Shown here: positions 10,727 to 19,617 of the stretch, one piece after another
Layout of the letters: each line of letters starts with the position of its first letter
Position numbering within the stretch: position 1 is the first letter of the stretch
Program-made: the position numbers and the translations under genes
The notes under the pieces: generated by a model
The model's input: the letters and a program-made list of their open reading frames with translations, nothing else
The model's database searches: none
What the model was told of the DNA's origin: nothing
Source: Thiohalomonas denitrificans
GTDB lineage: Bacteria; Pseudomonadota; Gammaproteobacteria; Thiohalomonadales; Thiohalomonadaceae
NCBI GenBank assembly: GCA_020725115.1
Contig: DYFR01000002.1
Location: forward strand, 107,871 to 171,870
Direction of reading: 5' to 3'
DNA length: 64,000 bases

Positions 10727-11833
10727 ATGATCATCACCGGTTCCAACCTGCACCTGAGCAGCAGCCACAGTTACCTGGAATACCAGCGCCGTCACGAATC
10801 GCTGACGGTGTGGAAGGATGGCGCCGAAGGCCGCCAGCAACTCACCATGGAGTCCACCAGCGAACAACTGCGCATGGGAGCCAGCGCCAGCAGCCTGACC
10901 CTTGCCCAGGGCATGCCGCGCCTGTCGCTGCCCGAGCGCGCCGCCGCGACTGCACCCGCAGCCCCTCCGGCACCCTCTCCCGTCGCCGGGGCTGACGAGG
11001 CCGATGCCACGATACACAGCGCGGAAGAGCTGCAGGTCACCATCCTCAAGCTGCTGGTGGAGAAACTCACCGGCCGCAAGCTGGAGCTGTTCGATGCCCG
11101 CGCGATGAACAAGGGCGAGGCGGTGGAACTGCCGCCGCAGCAGGCCAGCCGCGGCGACCCGCGCCAGGGTTGGGGCGCGGTGTATCACGTGGAAGAAACC
11201 ACGCTGGAACAGGAGAGCACGCAGTTCTCCGCCCAGGGCATCGTACGCACCGCCGACGGCCGCGAAATCCAGCTGTCCGTCGAATTGAACATGAGCCGCG
11301 AATTCATCAGCCACACCAGCCTCACCGTGCGGGCCGGCGATGCGCTGAAGGACCCGCTGGTGATCAACTTCGAGGGCAATGCCGCCGAACTCACCCGCAC
11401 CAAGTTCGCCTTCGACATCGACGCCGACGGCGAGATGGATCAGATCGCCTTCGTCGGCCCCGACAGCGGTTTTCTCGCCCTGGACCGCAACGGCGACGGC
11501 AGCATCAACGACGGCCGCGAACTGTTTGGCGCCCTGAGCGGCAACGGCTTTGCCGATCTCGCCGCCTACGACACCGACGGCAACGGCTGGATCGACGAGA
11601 ACGATGCCGTCTTCGCCCGCCTGCTCATCTGGAGCCGCGACGGCGAGGGCAATGACCGGTTGGAAGGACTATTGGAACGCAACGTCGGCGCCATCTACCT
11701 GGGCCAGGCCGCGACGCCGTTTTCGCTCAAGGACAACGACAACGCCCTGCTCGGCGTGGTGCGCGCCAGCGGTGTCTATCTCAAGGAATACGGCGGAGTG
11801 GGAACGGTGCAGCAGCTGGATCTGGTGGTTTAG
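10727..11833 (+). CDS. Hypothetical protein with EF-hand-like calcium-binding loops
   Basis: A 368-residue protein with no signal peptide. The N-terminal half is low in recognisable motifs, with an Ala/Pro-rich linker near residues 72-90. The C-terminal half contains acidic loops resembling EF-hand or dockerin calcium sites: DIDADGEMDQ (about 230-239), DRNGDGSINDG (253-263) and DTDGNGWIDEND (282-293). Homologous proteins are found as uncharacterised genes in several gammaproteobacteria; I know no function. A GGAG ribosome site precedes the ATG, and a candidate sigma-28 promoter lies upstream. Confidence 0.75.
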   Translation: MIITGSNLHLSSSHSYLEYQRRHESLTVWKDGAEGRQQLTMESTSEQLRMGASASSLTLAQGMPRLSLPERAAATAPAAPPAPSPVAGADEADATIHSAEELQVTILKLLVEKLTGRKLELFDARAMNKGEAVELPPQQASRGDPRQGWGAVYHVEETTLEQESTQFSAQGIVRTADGREIQLSVELNMSREFISHTSLTVRAGDALKDPLVINFEGNAAELTRTKFAFDIDADGEMDQIAFVGPDSGFLALDRNGDGSINDGRELFGALSGNGFADLAAYDTDGNGWIDENDAVFARLLIWSRDGEGNDRLEGLLERNVGAIYLGQAATPFSLKDNDNALLGVVRASGVYLKEYGGVGTVQQLDLVV

Positions 11834-11856
11834 TCCTATCGCGATCTGTGGAGTCT

Positions 11857-11890
11857 TCCAGGCTTTCTTGGCGCGCTTGGCGTCTTGGCG
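11857..11890. repeat. Tandem ttggcg-type unit run (single arm)
   Basis: Three copies of ttggcg spaced by two or three bases (cttggcgcgcttggcgtctt and on) lie in the gap between the EF-hand-like gene and the end of tsaB. The composition resembles one arm of the other inverted repeats in this window, but no matching opposite arm was found. Confidence 0.5.
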
Positions 11891-11910
11891 AGAGACATCA
11901 CTTATTACCG

Positions 11911-12579
11911 TCAACGCTGGTGCGTGACCTTGTCGCGCAGATACACCGGCTGCGCCTGCGCGGCATCCACCGCCAGCCCTGACTGCCATGCCGCAACAGC
12001 CAGCGGTAGCAAATCCTCCGCCTGCGGAAAGCGCTCACCCTTATAGGCAGTGATGCCGCAGCGCTCGGCCAGCACCGCGCCGTAGGTAGCCCAACCGCTG
12101 CCGTAACCCACGTAGCCCGCCGCAGAAGGCGCCGGCGCCAGTTCGGGGGCGTACACGCCCTCCTCGCCCTCCAGCACCATCACGCCGCCCTGGGTGCGGT
12201 ACAGACCCCAGTACACTTCTCCCATGCGCGCATCGATGGCAGCCGCCACCTGCTGCGTGCCCAGCTCGCGCAACGCGCCCTGCGCCAATGCGGCGAGGGT
12301 CGATATAGGTAATACGGGAAGGTCGGCAGCAAAGGCCAGCCCCTGCGTCACACTGGCAGCGATACGCACACCGGTGAAACTGCCCGGACCGCGACCAAAG
12401 GCGATGACATCCAGCGCGCTCAACGTGAGCCCGCTCTCCGCCAACATCTCCTGCACCATCGGCAGCAGCAGCGCCGCATGTTCGCGCGGCGCCAGCTGTG
12501 AGCGTACGTGCACCTGCGCGCCGTCCAGCAGGGCGACGGAACAGGATTCGGTGGCGCTTTCCAGGGCAAGTATCTTCAC
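11911..12579 (-). CDS. tsaB: tRNA threonylcarbamoyladenosine biosynthesis protein TsaB
   Basis: An ASKHA-fold partner of TsaD and TsaE in making the t6A modification at position 37 of ANN-decoding tRNAs. The 222-residue product has the N-terminal ATPase-like stretch LALESATESCSVALLDG and the strongly conserved FGRGPGSFTGVRIAASVTQG. Its C-terminal half is typically less conserved. It is a single gene, convergent with the upstream EF-hand-like gene. In gammaproteobacteria tsaB often neighbours yoaA-type helicases, and one lies 0.85 kb upstream here. Confidence 0.93.
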   Translation of the reverse strand: MKILALESATESCSVALLDGAQVHVRSQLAPREHAALLLPMVQEMLAESGLTLSALDVIAFGRGPGSFTGVRIAASVTQGLAFAADLPVLPISTLAALAQGALRELGTQQVAAAIDARMGEVYWGLYRTQGGVMVLEGEEGVYAPELAPAPSAAGYVGYGSGWATYGAVLAERCGITAYKGERFPQAEDLLPLAVAAWQSGLAVDAAQAQPVYLRDKVTHQR

Positions 12580-12661
12580 GGTTTCGGCAGAAACAGAAAA
12601 GGAGCGGTGATTATCGCACGAAGCGCGCAGCGCCGCTCACGACCATCCGTGGACAAAATGA

Positions 12662-12694
12662 CAACGCCCGCGCCGACAAGCGGCGCGGGCGTTG
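12662..12694 (-). terminator. Hairpin terminator downstream of the outer-membrane protein gene
   Basis: A perfect 13-base stem (caacgcccgcgcc at 12662-12674 pairing with ggcgcgggcgttg at 12682-12694) with a 7-base loop. Read on the minus strand it is followed within a few bases by cattttgtc, a short T-run. It lies 15 bases past the stop of the gene at 12709-13362, so it most likely ends that transcript. Confidence 0.75.
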
Positions 12695-12708
12695 CGTTGC
12701 TAACTGCA

Positions 12709-13362
12709 TCAGAAGCCGTAGGACAGGCCCAGGGCGATCTGCGGATACCACTTGAAGCTGTCGAGGCTGTCCTGCGCCTTCTTCTCTTCCTTGGTCAGTT
12801 CAGTTTGGAAATTGGCATCGGTTGCCAGCGTGCCCGTAGCATTCAAATTGACCTTGGGCGAGCCCTGATAAATGGCACCCAGCTCAAAGGAGAAACCAAA
12901 GCCCTTCGTGCCGGCGTTGCCCCAGCCCAAACCGACATAGGGGCCATTGTCCATATCCACCGTACCGGTCAGCGTACCAACCTGAGCCAGCGTATAAGTC
13001 TGGTCACCAATGGTGTAATTGGAAGTAGGCTTCGCCGTCATCTCCAGCTTGTTGCCGTTGAGCATGTAACCGGCCGTCAGACGGAAGCTGCCGCCGCCCG
13101 GGTGCCAGTCCAGCAGCAGCGCCGTGCTCTGCCACTTCATGTCGATGTCGTAGTCCACGTCGCCTTCCTTGCCGGAGGTGGTGAACTTGTAGCTGTTGAA
13201 GCCGACACGACCATTGAGGGTCTCGGTAAAGGACTTGGTGATCTCCGCACCGAGGCCGAGGGTGCCGGCCTTCACGCCCAGCCCCAGTCCCATCTCCGCC
13301 TGTGCTGCTCCTGTCGCCAGCATGGCCGCCATCATGACTCCGCCGATTACCGAACGTTTCAT
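12709..13362 (-). CDS. Outer-membrane beta-barrel protein (TIGR04219-like)
   Basis: A 217-residue secreted protein. A clear signal peptide (MKRSVIGGVMMAAMLATGAAQA) is followed by alternating amphipathic strands such as LNGRVGFNSYKFTTSG and STALLLDWHP, and the chain ends in the aromatic LGLSYGF typical of outer-membrane barrels. The pattern and size resemble the small TIGR04219/YfaZ-like barrels of gammaproteobacteria; the family assignment is from memory. No substrate can be inferred. Its own hairpin terminator follows, which suggests a monocistronic gene. Confidence 0.8.
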   Translation of the reverse strand: MKRSVIGGVMMAAMLATGAAQAEMGLGLGVKAGTLGLGAEITKSFTETLNGRVGFNSYKFTTSGKEGDVDYDIDMKWQSTALLLDWHPGGGSFRLTAGYMLNGNKLEMTAKPTSNYTIGDQTYTLAQVGTLTGTVDMDNGPYVGLGWGNAGTKGFGFSFELGAIYQGSPKVNLNATGTLATDANFQTELTKEEKKAQDSLDSFKWYPQIALGLSYGF

Positions 13363-13430
13363 CTTGTTATCTCCCTGGTTAACAAATAGCGAATGCGGTT
13401 CAGTCTAACCACAAGTCAAAAAACACTCAA

Positions 13431-15341
13431 TCAGCCCTGCGCAAAGAAGCGCTGCACCACCTCCAGCTTGCGCGTCTTGGACATGGGCGGCAGGCTGTCG
13501 ATGAATACACGACCATAGGATTTGGTCCCGAGACGCGGGTCACACAGCATCAGCACGCCGCGATCATTCACATCACGGATCAGCCTCCCCACACCCTGCT
13601 TGAGGGTAATCACCGCCTGCGGCAACTGGTATTCCATGAAGGGATTGCCGCCCTGCTCGCGCATGACCTCGATGCGCGCCTGCAACACGGGGTCGCCGGG
13701 CGAGGCAAAGGGCAGCTTGTCGATGATGACGCAGGACAGCGCCTCGCCGCGCACGTCCACCCCTTCCCAGAACGAGCCGGTACCGAGCAGCACTGCATTG
13801 CCCAGGGCGCGGAACTGTTCCAGCAGACGCGAACGCGGCATCTGCCCCTGCACCAGCAGCGGATAGTCGATACGGCCCTCCAGCAGGGTCGCCGCCTCCT
13901 GCAAGGCACGGTGGCTGGTGAACAGCAGAAAGGCGCGGCCGCGGCTGGCCTCCAGCACCGGCAGGGACTGCTCCACCACCGCGGCGGTGTAGTCATGGCT
14001 GTTGGGTTCCGGCATGTCCGGCGGCACGTAGAGCAGCGCCTGGCGCGCAAAGTCGAACGGACTGTCCCAGCGGTGGGTCTTTGCCTCCTGCAGCCCCAGG
14101 CGATGAGTGAAGTGTTCGAAGCTGTCGCCCACCGCCAGCGTGGCCGAGGTGAAGACCCAGGCGCAGGGCCGCGCCTGCACCTGGGCCTGGAACAACTCGG
14201 CCACATCCATCGGCGTCAGATTGAGCGAGAAGGAACGGGTGTGGGTTTCGTACCAGTGAATCTGGCCGCCGGGCGCATCGCGGCTCACCTGGGCATAACG
14301 CAACATCGCTTCCTCGCAGCGGCGCAGACAGCTCTCCAGTCCCTTGCCGCGGGAGGCCAGTGGCTTGAGCTGCGCGTGCAGTTCCTTCAGCGCCGCATCC
14401 ACCTCGTTCAGCGCGGCCTGGAATCCTGGCCGCTGCGCAATCTCGCGCCAGGCGCCACGGCGCTGTTCCATGCCAAAGGCGAGACGCAGATCCTTCACCG
14501 TCTTTTCCAGATGTTCGGCGGCACTGCGCAGGCGGCCACTCTCACCGGCCTCGCGCAGATCCTCGGCAATGGTGTCACGGGCCAGTTCCAGCAGCTGATT
14601 GCCGCTCACTGTGGTGCCGAAGAAGTTGGACGCCGTTTCCGGCAACTGATGCGCCTCGTCGAGGATGAAGGCATTGGCGCCGGGCAGCAGCTCGCCGAAG
14701 CCCTCGCCCTTCAGGGCCATGTCGGCAAACAGCAGATGATGGTTGACCACCAGCACATCCGCCTCCTGTGCCCGGCGCCGCGCCAGTGTCAGGTGACAGT
14801 CGTCATAGCGGGCGCACTCACTGCCCAGGCAGTTGTCACCGGTGGAGGTGACCTGCGGCCACAGTGGCGCATCCTCCGCCAGTTCGGTCAACTCGGCTAT
14901 ATCGCCGCTGCGGGTGCGCCCCGACCACTCCCGCACCCGCTGCAGATCGGTCACCTCGCTGCGGCTGCGAAATTGCCCCTCGGTCAGGGCCAGCTCCATG
15001 CGGTGCAGACAGAGATAGTTGGCTCGCCCCTTGAGCAGCGCCACCTCTACCGGCACACCCAGTGCCTGGCGCACCAGGGGCAGATCCTTGTGGAACAGCT
15101 GATCCTGCAGATTCTTGGTACCGGTGGAGATGATCACCTTCTGCCCGGACAACAGCGCCGGCACCAGATAGGCAAAGGTCTTGCCGGTGCCGGTGCCAGC
15201 CTCCGCGATGAACACGTCCTGATTTTCCAGCGCAGCCGCCACCGCTGCGGCCAGCTCCTGCTGCTGGACGCGCGGGGCAAAACCGGGGATCAGTGCGGCG
15301 AAAGGGCCATCCGCGGAGAGGATGGTGTGGATGTCATGCAT
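13431..15341 (-). CDS. ATP-dependent DNA helicase, DinG/YoaA family
   Basis: A 636-residue superfamily 2 XPD-like helicase. It has Walker A EAGTGTGKT, a DEAH box in FILDEAHQLPE, and an iron-sulfur cluster region whose four cysteines appear as YLCLHR and NCLGSECARYDDCHL. A late helicase motif is QGVGRLIRDVNDRGVLMLCD. Size and lack of an exonuclease domain match YoaA rather than the longer Gram-positive DinG. It probably takes part in DNA repair. The gene begins just inside an attcaaa-type repeat. Confidence 0.9.
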   Translation of the reverse strand: MHDIHTILSADGPFAALIPGFAPRVQQQELAAAVAAALENQDVFIAEAGTGTGKTFAYLVPALLSGQKVIISTGTKNLQDQLFHKDLPLVRQALGVPVEVALLKGRANYLCLHRMELALTEGQFRSRSEVTDLQRVREWSGRTRSGDIAELTELAEDAPLWPQVTSTGDNCLGSECARYDDCHLTLARRRAQEADVLVVNHHLLFADMALKGEGFGELLPGANAFILDEAHQLPETASNFFGTTVSGNQLLELARDTIAEDLREAGESGRLRSAAEHLEKTVKDLRLAFGMEQRRGAWREIAQRPGFQAALNEVDAALKELHAQLKPLASRGKGLESCLRRCEEAMLRYAQVSRDAPGGQIHWYETHTRSFSLNLTPMDVAELFQAQVQARPCAWVFTSATLAVGDSFEHFTHRLGLQEAKTHRWDSPFDFARQALLYVPPDMPEPNSHDYTAAVVEQSLPVLEASRGRAFLLFTSHRALQEAATLLEGRIDYPLLVQGQMPRSRLLEQFRALGNAVLLGTGSFWEGVDVRGEALSCVIIDKLPFASPGDPVLQARIEVMREQGGNPFMEYQLPQAVITLKQGVGRLIRDVNDRGVLMLCDPRLGTKSYGRVFIDSLPPMSKTRKLEVVQRFFAQG

Positions 15342-15349
15342 GGAACAAT

Positions 15350-15450
15350 AAATTCAAAATTTAAGATTCAAAATTCAAAATTGGCATCTGACACACGCTC
15401 CGAGGATAACCCATGCCTGATCCTGAATTTTGAATGTTGAATTTTGAATC
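15350..15450. repeat. AT-rich inverted repeat of attcaaa units (family C)
   Basis: The left arm (15350-15382, aattcaaaatttaagattca and on) is complementary to the right arm (15424-15449, ctgaattttgaatgttgaat and on), with a centre of about 40 bases of ordinary composition. It lies between the helicase and the DUF-like gene and is the only copy I found in the window. Confidence 0.8.
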
Positions 15451-15454
15451 CCAC

Positions 15455-16048
15455 TTAGCGATTTTCCCAAACCTCATCGGTAATCAGCCCCTGCTCCCGC
15501 GCCCAGACCAGCCGGCCGACGGCCTTGAACTTGGCCACCGACATGGGGCCGCGCTTGCTGCGGTTGCTGTTTTCGGCCTCACGCACGGCCTCGACCAGGA
15601 CATCGCGCCCGGCCTCCCAGATTTCCGAGGGTTCGAACTCCTCGTCCATCAGCACCAGCACCACGCTGTCCCATTCCTGCTCCAGCTTGAGTTGGCCGAT
15701 GCGCTGGCCGCCCTTGCTTTCATCGAAGATGGCGCGACCCTTGATCTGTACCCGGCGACCGGCGCGCTCGCCGTTGCGACCGACGGCATCATAGCCCCGC
15801 TGCGGGTCATTGCACGGCTCCAGATCGAGCAGACGGCCGGCGTCGTACTTGGCAATCTCCCCGCTCACGGCAAGGGGCTGCCCCGTCGTGCGGCGGTACT
15901 CCGCCGCCAGACGCCGTGTCTCCGCCATCAACCTGTCTACCGAATAGAGTCCCACCGGGGCCGCTCCCGTTGCCTGTCGCCGCACTATATTACCAGTCCG
16001 TGGGCTGGAATATGGTGCTATGCAGTCCTGTCTCATATTCTCCTCCAA
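15455..16048 (-). CDS. Hypothetical protein, possibly a restriction-endonuclease-like fold
   Basis: Up to 197 residues. The part from about residue 40 has a helical start (MAETRRLAAEYRRTTGQPLA), then GEIAKYDAGRLLDLE and the phrase GYDAVGRNGERAGRRVQIKG, which reads like an Asp...Gln-x-Lys active site of PD-(D/E)xK nuclease folds. I recall similar uncharacterised proteins annotated as DUF6998 but could not check. The first roughly 40 residues are less convincing, and the start may be the ATG at 15928. No methylase is nearby, so a classical restriction system is not supported. Confidence 0.6.
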   Translation of the reverse strand: MEENMRQDCIAPYSSPRTGNIVRRQATGAAPVGLYSVDRLMAETRRLAAEYRRTTGQPLAVSGEIAKYDAGRLLDLEPCNDPQRGYDAVGRNGERAGRRVQIKGRAIFDESKGGQRIGQLKLEQEWDSVVLVLMDEEFEPSEIWEAGRDVLVEAVREAENSNRSKRGPMSVAKFKAVGRLVWAREQGLITDEVWENR

Positions 16049-16094
16049 CCGCCACCGACTTGTCGTGGCCGGCGGCTACAGGCACCATCATGCC

Positions 16095-17678
16095 ATGCCC
16101 TGCTCTGCCGACACCCAGCGTCATCTGGTCCAGAAACTGCTGCGCGACGAAACCGAACGTCATGGCGCCGACGCCGTGCAGCTGCTGGAGACCCATATTT
16201 CCTGGATCCTGCTGACCGGCAACTATGCCTACAAACTGAAAAAGCCCCTCGACCTCGGCTTTCTCGACTACTCCACCCTGGAGCGGCGCCGTCACTTCTG
16301 CGAGGAAGAGATCCGGCTCAACCGCCGCACCGCACCGCAACTCTATCTGGAGGCCATCCCCATCAACGGCACGGTCGATACCCCCTGTTTCGGCGGCGCA
16401 GGCCCGATACTTGAGTACGCCGTGAAAATGCGCCGCTTTCCGGCCGGACAACTGCTCGACGAACTGCTCCATGCCAACCGCCTGCCGCCCGCGCTCATCG
16501 ACACCCTGGCCGCCACCGTGGCCAACTTTCATGCCGCAGCGGCACGGGTCGCCACCGATAGCGCACAGGGCACGCCGGAGGCCGCGTACCTGCCGGTGCG
16601 GGAGAACTTCGAGCAGATCCTGCCGCGCCTGTCCGACGCGGACCTGATCGCCCGGGTGCGGCAACTCGCCGCCTGGGCCGCCGCCGGGCTGGAGCGGCTC
16701 ACCCCGCTGCTCGAACAGCGCCGCGCCGACGGCCACATCCGCGAATGCCACGGCGACCTGCACTTGGGCAACATCGTCCTGCTCGACGGCGAACCACTGC
16801 CCTTCGACGGCATCGAATTCAACGACAACCTGCGCTGGATCGACGTCATCAGCGATACGGCCTTCCTGATGATGGATCTGCAGGCGCGCGGTCGCAGCGA
16901 CTACGCCTGGCGCTTTCTCGACGCCTACCTGCAGCACACCGGCGACTACGCCGCCCTGCCCCTGCTGCCCTGGTATCTGAGTTACCGCGCCATGGTGCGG
17001 GCCAAGGTGGCCGCGATCCGCGCGGCGCAGGCGAGCGGTGACGCGACGCTGCGCCGTCACAGTGAAGAGGAAGTCGCGGCCTATCTGCGCCTTGCGGCCT
17101 CCTGTGCCGAGCCGCGCCGCCCTGCCCTGCTCATCACCCGCGGCCTGTCCGGCTCGGGCAAGACACGCCACAGCCAGGTGCTGCTGGAACGGCTGGGCCT
17201 GATCCGGCTGCGCTCCGATGTGGAACGCAAACGGCTGTTCGGGCTCGCGCCGACGGAGAGCAGCGGTTCCGCCGTCGGCGGCGGCATCTACACCGCCGAT
17301 GCCGGCGCCCGTACCTACGCCCATCTCGCCGCCACGGCAGAGGGCGTCATACAGGCCGGCCTGCCGGTGCTCATTGACGCCACTTTTTTGCACCGAGCCC
17401 AGCGCGATATGTTCCGCACGCTGGCGCAAGACCTCGACCTTCCTTTCCTCATCGTCGAATTCAGTGCGTCCAACGACGAACTGCGCCGCCGCATCCAGCA
17501 TCGCAGCACCCAGGGACGCGATGCCTCCGAGGCAGGTCTCAGCGTGCTGGAGCAACAGCTGGCAACACAGGAACCGCTGGGTGAGGATGAGCACGCGTAC
17601 TGCGTCTGTGTCGACACTGAACAGGACGGTGCCGATGCGCTTATGCTGACGCAGGTTACGAACCACCTGCATGCATGA
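16095..17678 (+). CDS. Bifunctional aminoglycoside phosphotransferase-like / AAA kinase fusion protein
   Basis: A 527-residue two-domain protein. Residues 1 to about 330 form an APH-like kinase half with RECHGDLHLGNIVLLDG as catalytic loop and FDGIEFNDNLRWIDVISDTA as the metal-binding part. From about residue 345 a P-loop kinase half begins with RGLSGSGKTRHSQ. The fusion matches the COG2187+COG0645 combination, common in proteobacteria and of unknown substrate; antibiotic resistance is not implied. The start at 16095 (MPCSADTQRHLVQ) is the first one compatible with the fold. Confidence 0.85.
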   Translation: MPCSADTQRHLVQKLLRDETERHGADAVQLLETHISWILLTGNYAYKLKKPLDLGFLDYSTLERRRHFCEEEIRLNRRTAPQLYLEAIPINGTVDTPCFGGAGPILEYAVKMRRFPAGQLLDELLHANRLPPALIDTLAATVANFHAAAARVATDSAQGTPEAAYLPVRENFEQILPRLSDADLIARVRQLAAWAAAGLERLTPLLEQRRADGHIRECHGDLHLGNIVLLDGEPLPFDGIEFNDNLRWIDVISDTAFLMMDLQARGRSDYAWRFLDAYLQHTGDYAALPLLPWYLSYRAMVRAKVAAIRAAQASGDATLRRHSEEEVAAYLRLAASCAEPRRPALLITRGLSGSGKTRHSQVLLERLGLIRLRSDVERKRLFGLAPTESSGSAVGGGIYTADAGARTYAHLAATAEGVIQAGLPVLIDATFLHRAQRDMFRTLAQDLDLPFLIVEFSASNDELRRRIQHRSTQGRDASEAGLSVLEQQLATQEPLGEDEHAYCVCVDTEQDGADALMLTQVTNHLHA

Positions 17679-17769
17679 GTGAATTGAGTATCAATGCGGG
17701 GGGAGCGTCAGGCACCACATGCCATACCAAACAACTGCACGTTGCGCAGTGCATCCTACATCCACGCCC

Positions 17770-18438
17770 ATGATTCCCGATAATCTGCTCACCATCCTGC
17801 TCAGCCCGCCACTGCTAAGTGCCCTGCTGCTCTATGGCCTGCTGGTGATGGTGCTGGAGTATTTCACCGCACATCTGCACCACGCCGTGCGCGAGGTCGG
17901 TTTCACCGCCTGGGTGGTGGAACATGTACTGCTGCCGTGGGGCCGCGTGCTGGTTCTGCTGCTGTTTCTGATGCTGGCCTATCCGCTGTTGTTCGGTTTG
18001 CACAGCGCGCCACCGATGCCCGATCTGTTATGGGCACACGACGGCCGCGTCAGCACACTGATCAACACCGCCTTCATACTCAGCCTGCTGCTGCCGCTGG
18101 CACCGCTGCTGGGCAATCTCAAGGGACTGGTGCTGCCGGTGCAGGCCATCGCCATGGCGACGCTGCTGTTCCACTGGCTGACACTGGCGCTGAACGTTGC
18201 CGAGGTGAGTTACTGGCCGGGCTGGCCGGCACTGCTGGCGATCCTGATCCTGGCTCCGCTCACCCAGTGGGCCGCACATCACAGCGCACACTGGCTGGGC
18301 GGCCATCTCAACCGCGCCAATAACCGGGAAGGTTTCGAGAATCTGCTGTATGAAGGATTGCTGCTGTTTTTCCAGGTGCCGGCGGTGCTCGTCTATACCC
18401 TGGCGCTGGGACGGCAATTGCACACCATCCTGCTGTAG
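17770..18438 (+). CDS. Hypothetical multi-helix membrane protein
   Basis: A 222-residue protein with five or six predicted membrane helices (for example LLSALLLYGLLVMVLEYF, VLVLLLFLMLAYPLLFGL, FILSLLLPLAPLL, VQAIAMATLLFHWLTLAL, LLAILILAPLT and the C-terminal FFQVPAVLVYTLALG). A His-rich stretch, TQWAAHHSAHWLGGHLNR, lies between the last two. I recognise no family. The ATG at 17770 follows an open stretch that is probably leader. The stop codon TAG coincides with the first bases of a palindromic repeat. Confidence 0.7.
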   Translation: MIPDNLLTILLSPPLLSALLLYGLLVMVLEYFTAHLHHAVREVGFTAWVVEHVLLPWGRVLVLLLFLMLAYPLLFGLHSAPPMPDLLWAHDGRVSTLINTAFILSLLLPLAPLLGNLKGLVLPVQAIAMATLLFHWLTLALNVAEVSYWPGWPALLAILILAPLTQWAAHHSAHWLGGHLNRANNREGFENLLYEGLLLFFQVPAVLVYTLALGRQLHTILL

Positions 18439-18486
18439 GAGCCGAGTCCTCCCGGCGAACCGTTCGCCCACGGAGTGGGCTCCTGC
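18436..18486. repeat. Palindromic repeat taggagccgagtcc...gggctcct (family E, copy 1)
   Basis: The outer arms taggagcc and gggctcct are complementary, and an inner stem ggcgaac/gttcgcc sits at the centre. It begins exactly at the TAG stop of the membrane protein gene. A second copy in opposite orientation lies upstream of ubiA at 28098-28149. Confidence 0.75.
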
Positions 18487-18519
18487 AATGGGTACGGAAT
18501 TCGCGACAAACGCCGCGGC

Positions 18520-19458
18520 TCAACCGCCAAACCGCGCCGTCAGCATCCACGTCGCCACACTGCCCGCCAGCAGGAACACCAGCAGCGACAACACCGTATA
18601 GCGCCGGTAGCGAGTGATCAGCAATTCCTGCGGCAGCACCGACAGGATGAAAGGACGACGACCATCATCCGGTCGGGTCAGCAGATGATGCACCGGACCG
18701 CGCGCCCGCTGCGCCTGCGCCGCCAGAACCTCCTTCCACGCCGCCCTGCGCACCGCCTCCCATTCGTCGACGCTTAGCACGCCGTCGTTGTTGCGATCAA
18801 AACGCGCATGCAGCGCCACCTGATCCCGCTTCCACTCCGCCAGCAGCTCGCGCACCTCTTCATGGGTATTGGGCAATTCCTGCGAACCACCGATGCTGCG
18901 GAACTGGCCGATGGCGTAGAGTGCATCCCCCGGATGCATGCGCTTTTCGGTGTAGCGATAGCGCCCGCTGCTGCGGCGCAGCATGGTGCCATTCCACATC
19001 GGCACATCGCCGTACCATACCTCGCTGATGCCCGGCGTCACCTCGGCGCCCTCCGGATCGATGACGCACTCGCCGGTATCGTCCTTGAGCAGGAACAGAT
19101 CGTCGCTGGTTTCCTGGCGCAGGGTGCGCCAGCGTTCCCGACGATCGCTGCCGGACTCCGTCCTCTCCTCCACCTTGTAGCTGTACCAGGTACAGGTGAT
19201 GCCCGACAGCGGTGCGACGATGGGCGTGCCCGGCATCAGGTAACCGATGCCGTCCAGCTCCACATAGCCCTGGGCCGCGGAACGCACCCTGGAGGTCGGC
19301 GTGCCTTCGATGATGTGATAGCGATGGATGAAGCGGAAGATGGCATAGAAGGCGCCGAGGGCCAGCGCGATGAGCACACCCGCGCCGATCCAGAACTCGG
19401 CCGGTTCGAGTTGCTGCACGCGCAGCGCCCAGTCGGGCGGGATCAGGGATTCAAACAC
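18520..19458 (-). CDS. GIDE-domain membrane protein with an EF-hand-like loop
   Basis: A 312-residue protein with an N-terminal membrane helix (about residues 22-45), a middle GIDE-type region (AQGYVELDGIGYLMPGTPIV through VWYGDVPMWNG) and a C-terminal helix (VLSLLVFLLAGSVATWML). Between them, ARFDRNNDGVLSVDEWEA reads as a complete EF-hand calcium loop. The GIDE domain also occurs in eukaryotic mitochondrial E3 ligases, but no RING domain is visible here. It lies downstream of lemA on the same strand, and LemA and GIDE proteins are often neighbours. Confidence 0.78.
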   Translation of the reverse strand: MFESLIPPDWALRVQQLEPAEFWIGAGVLIALALGAFYAIFRFIHRYHIIEGTPTSRVRSAAQGYVELDGIGYLMPGTPIVAPLSGITCTWYSYKVEERTESGSDRRERWRTLRQETSDDLFLLKDDTGECVIDPEGAEVTPGISEVWYGDVPMWNGTMLRRSSGRYRYTEKRMHPGDALYAIGQFRSIGGSQELPNTHEEVRELLAEWKRDQVALHARFDRNNDGVLSVDEWEAVRRAAWKEVLAAQAQRARGPVHHLLTRPDDGRRPFILSVLPQELLITRYRRYTVLSLLVFLLAGSVATWMLTARFGG

Positions 19459-19479
19459 GGGTAGTTAACCGGAAAAACC

Positions 19480-19610
19480 AACCGCCGAGACGCTGAGGAC
19501 GCAGAGAGTCATCAGCTTCAAGATATCAGGGTAGCGCCGAACATCACCCGATGGGTACAACGAAAGGCGCACACGAAATTCCTCTGCGATCTCTGCGTCT
19601 CTGCGACGAG
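19480..19610. repeat. Inverted repeat of gcagag-type units (family A, copy 3)
   Basis: The left arm (19480-19507, accgccgagacgctgaggac and on) and the right arm (19581-19610, cctctgcgatctctgcgtct and on) are imperfect reverse complements. It lies between lemA and the GIDE-domain gene, splitting this probable operon. Confidence 0.8.
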
Positions 19611-19617
19611 TGGGTAT

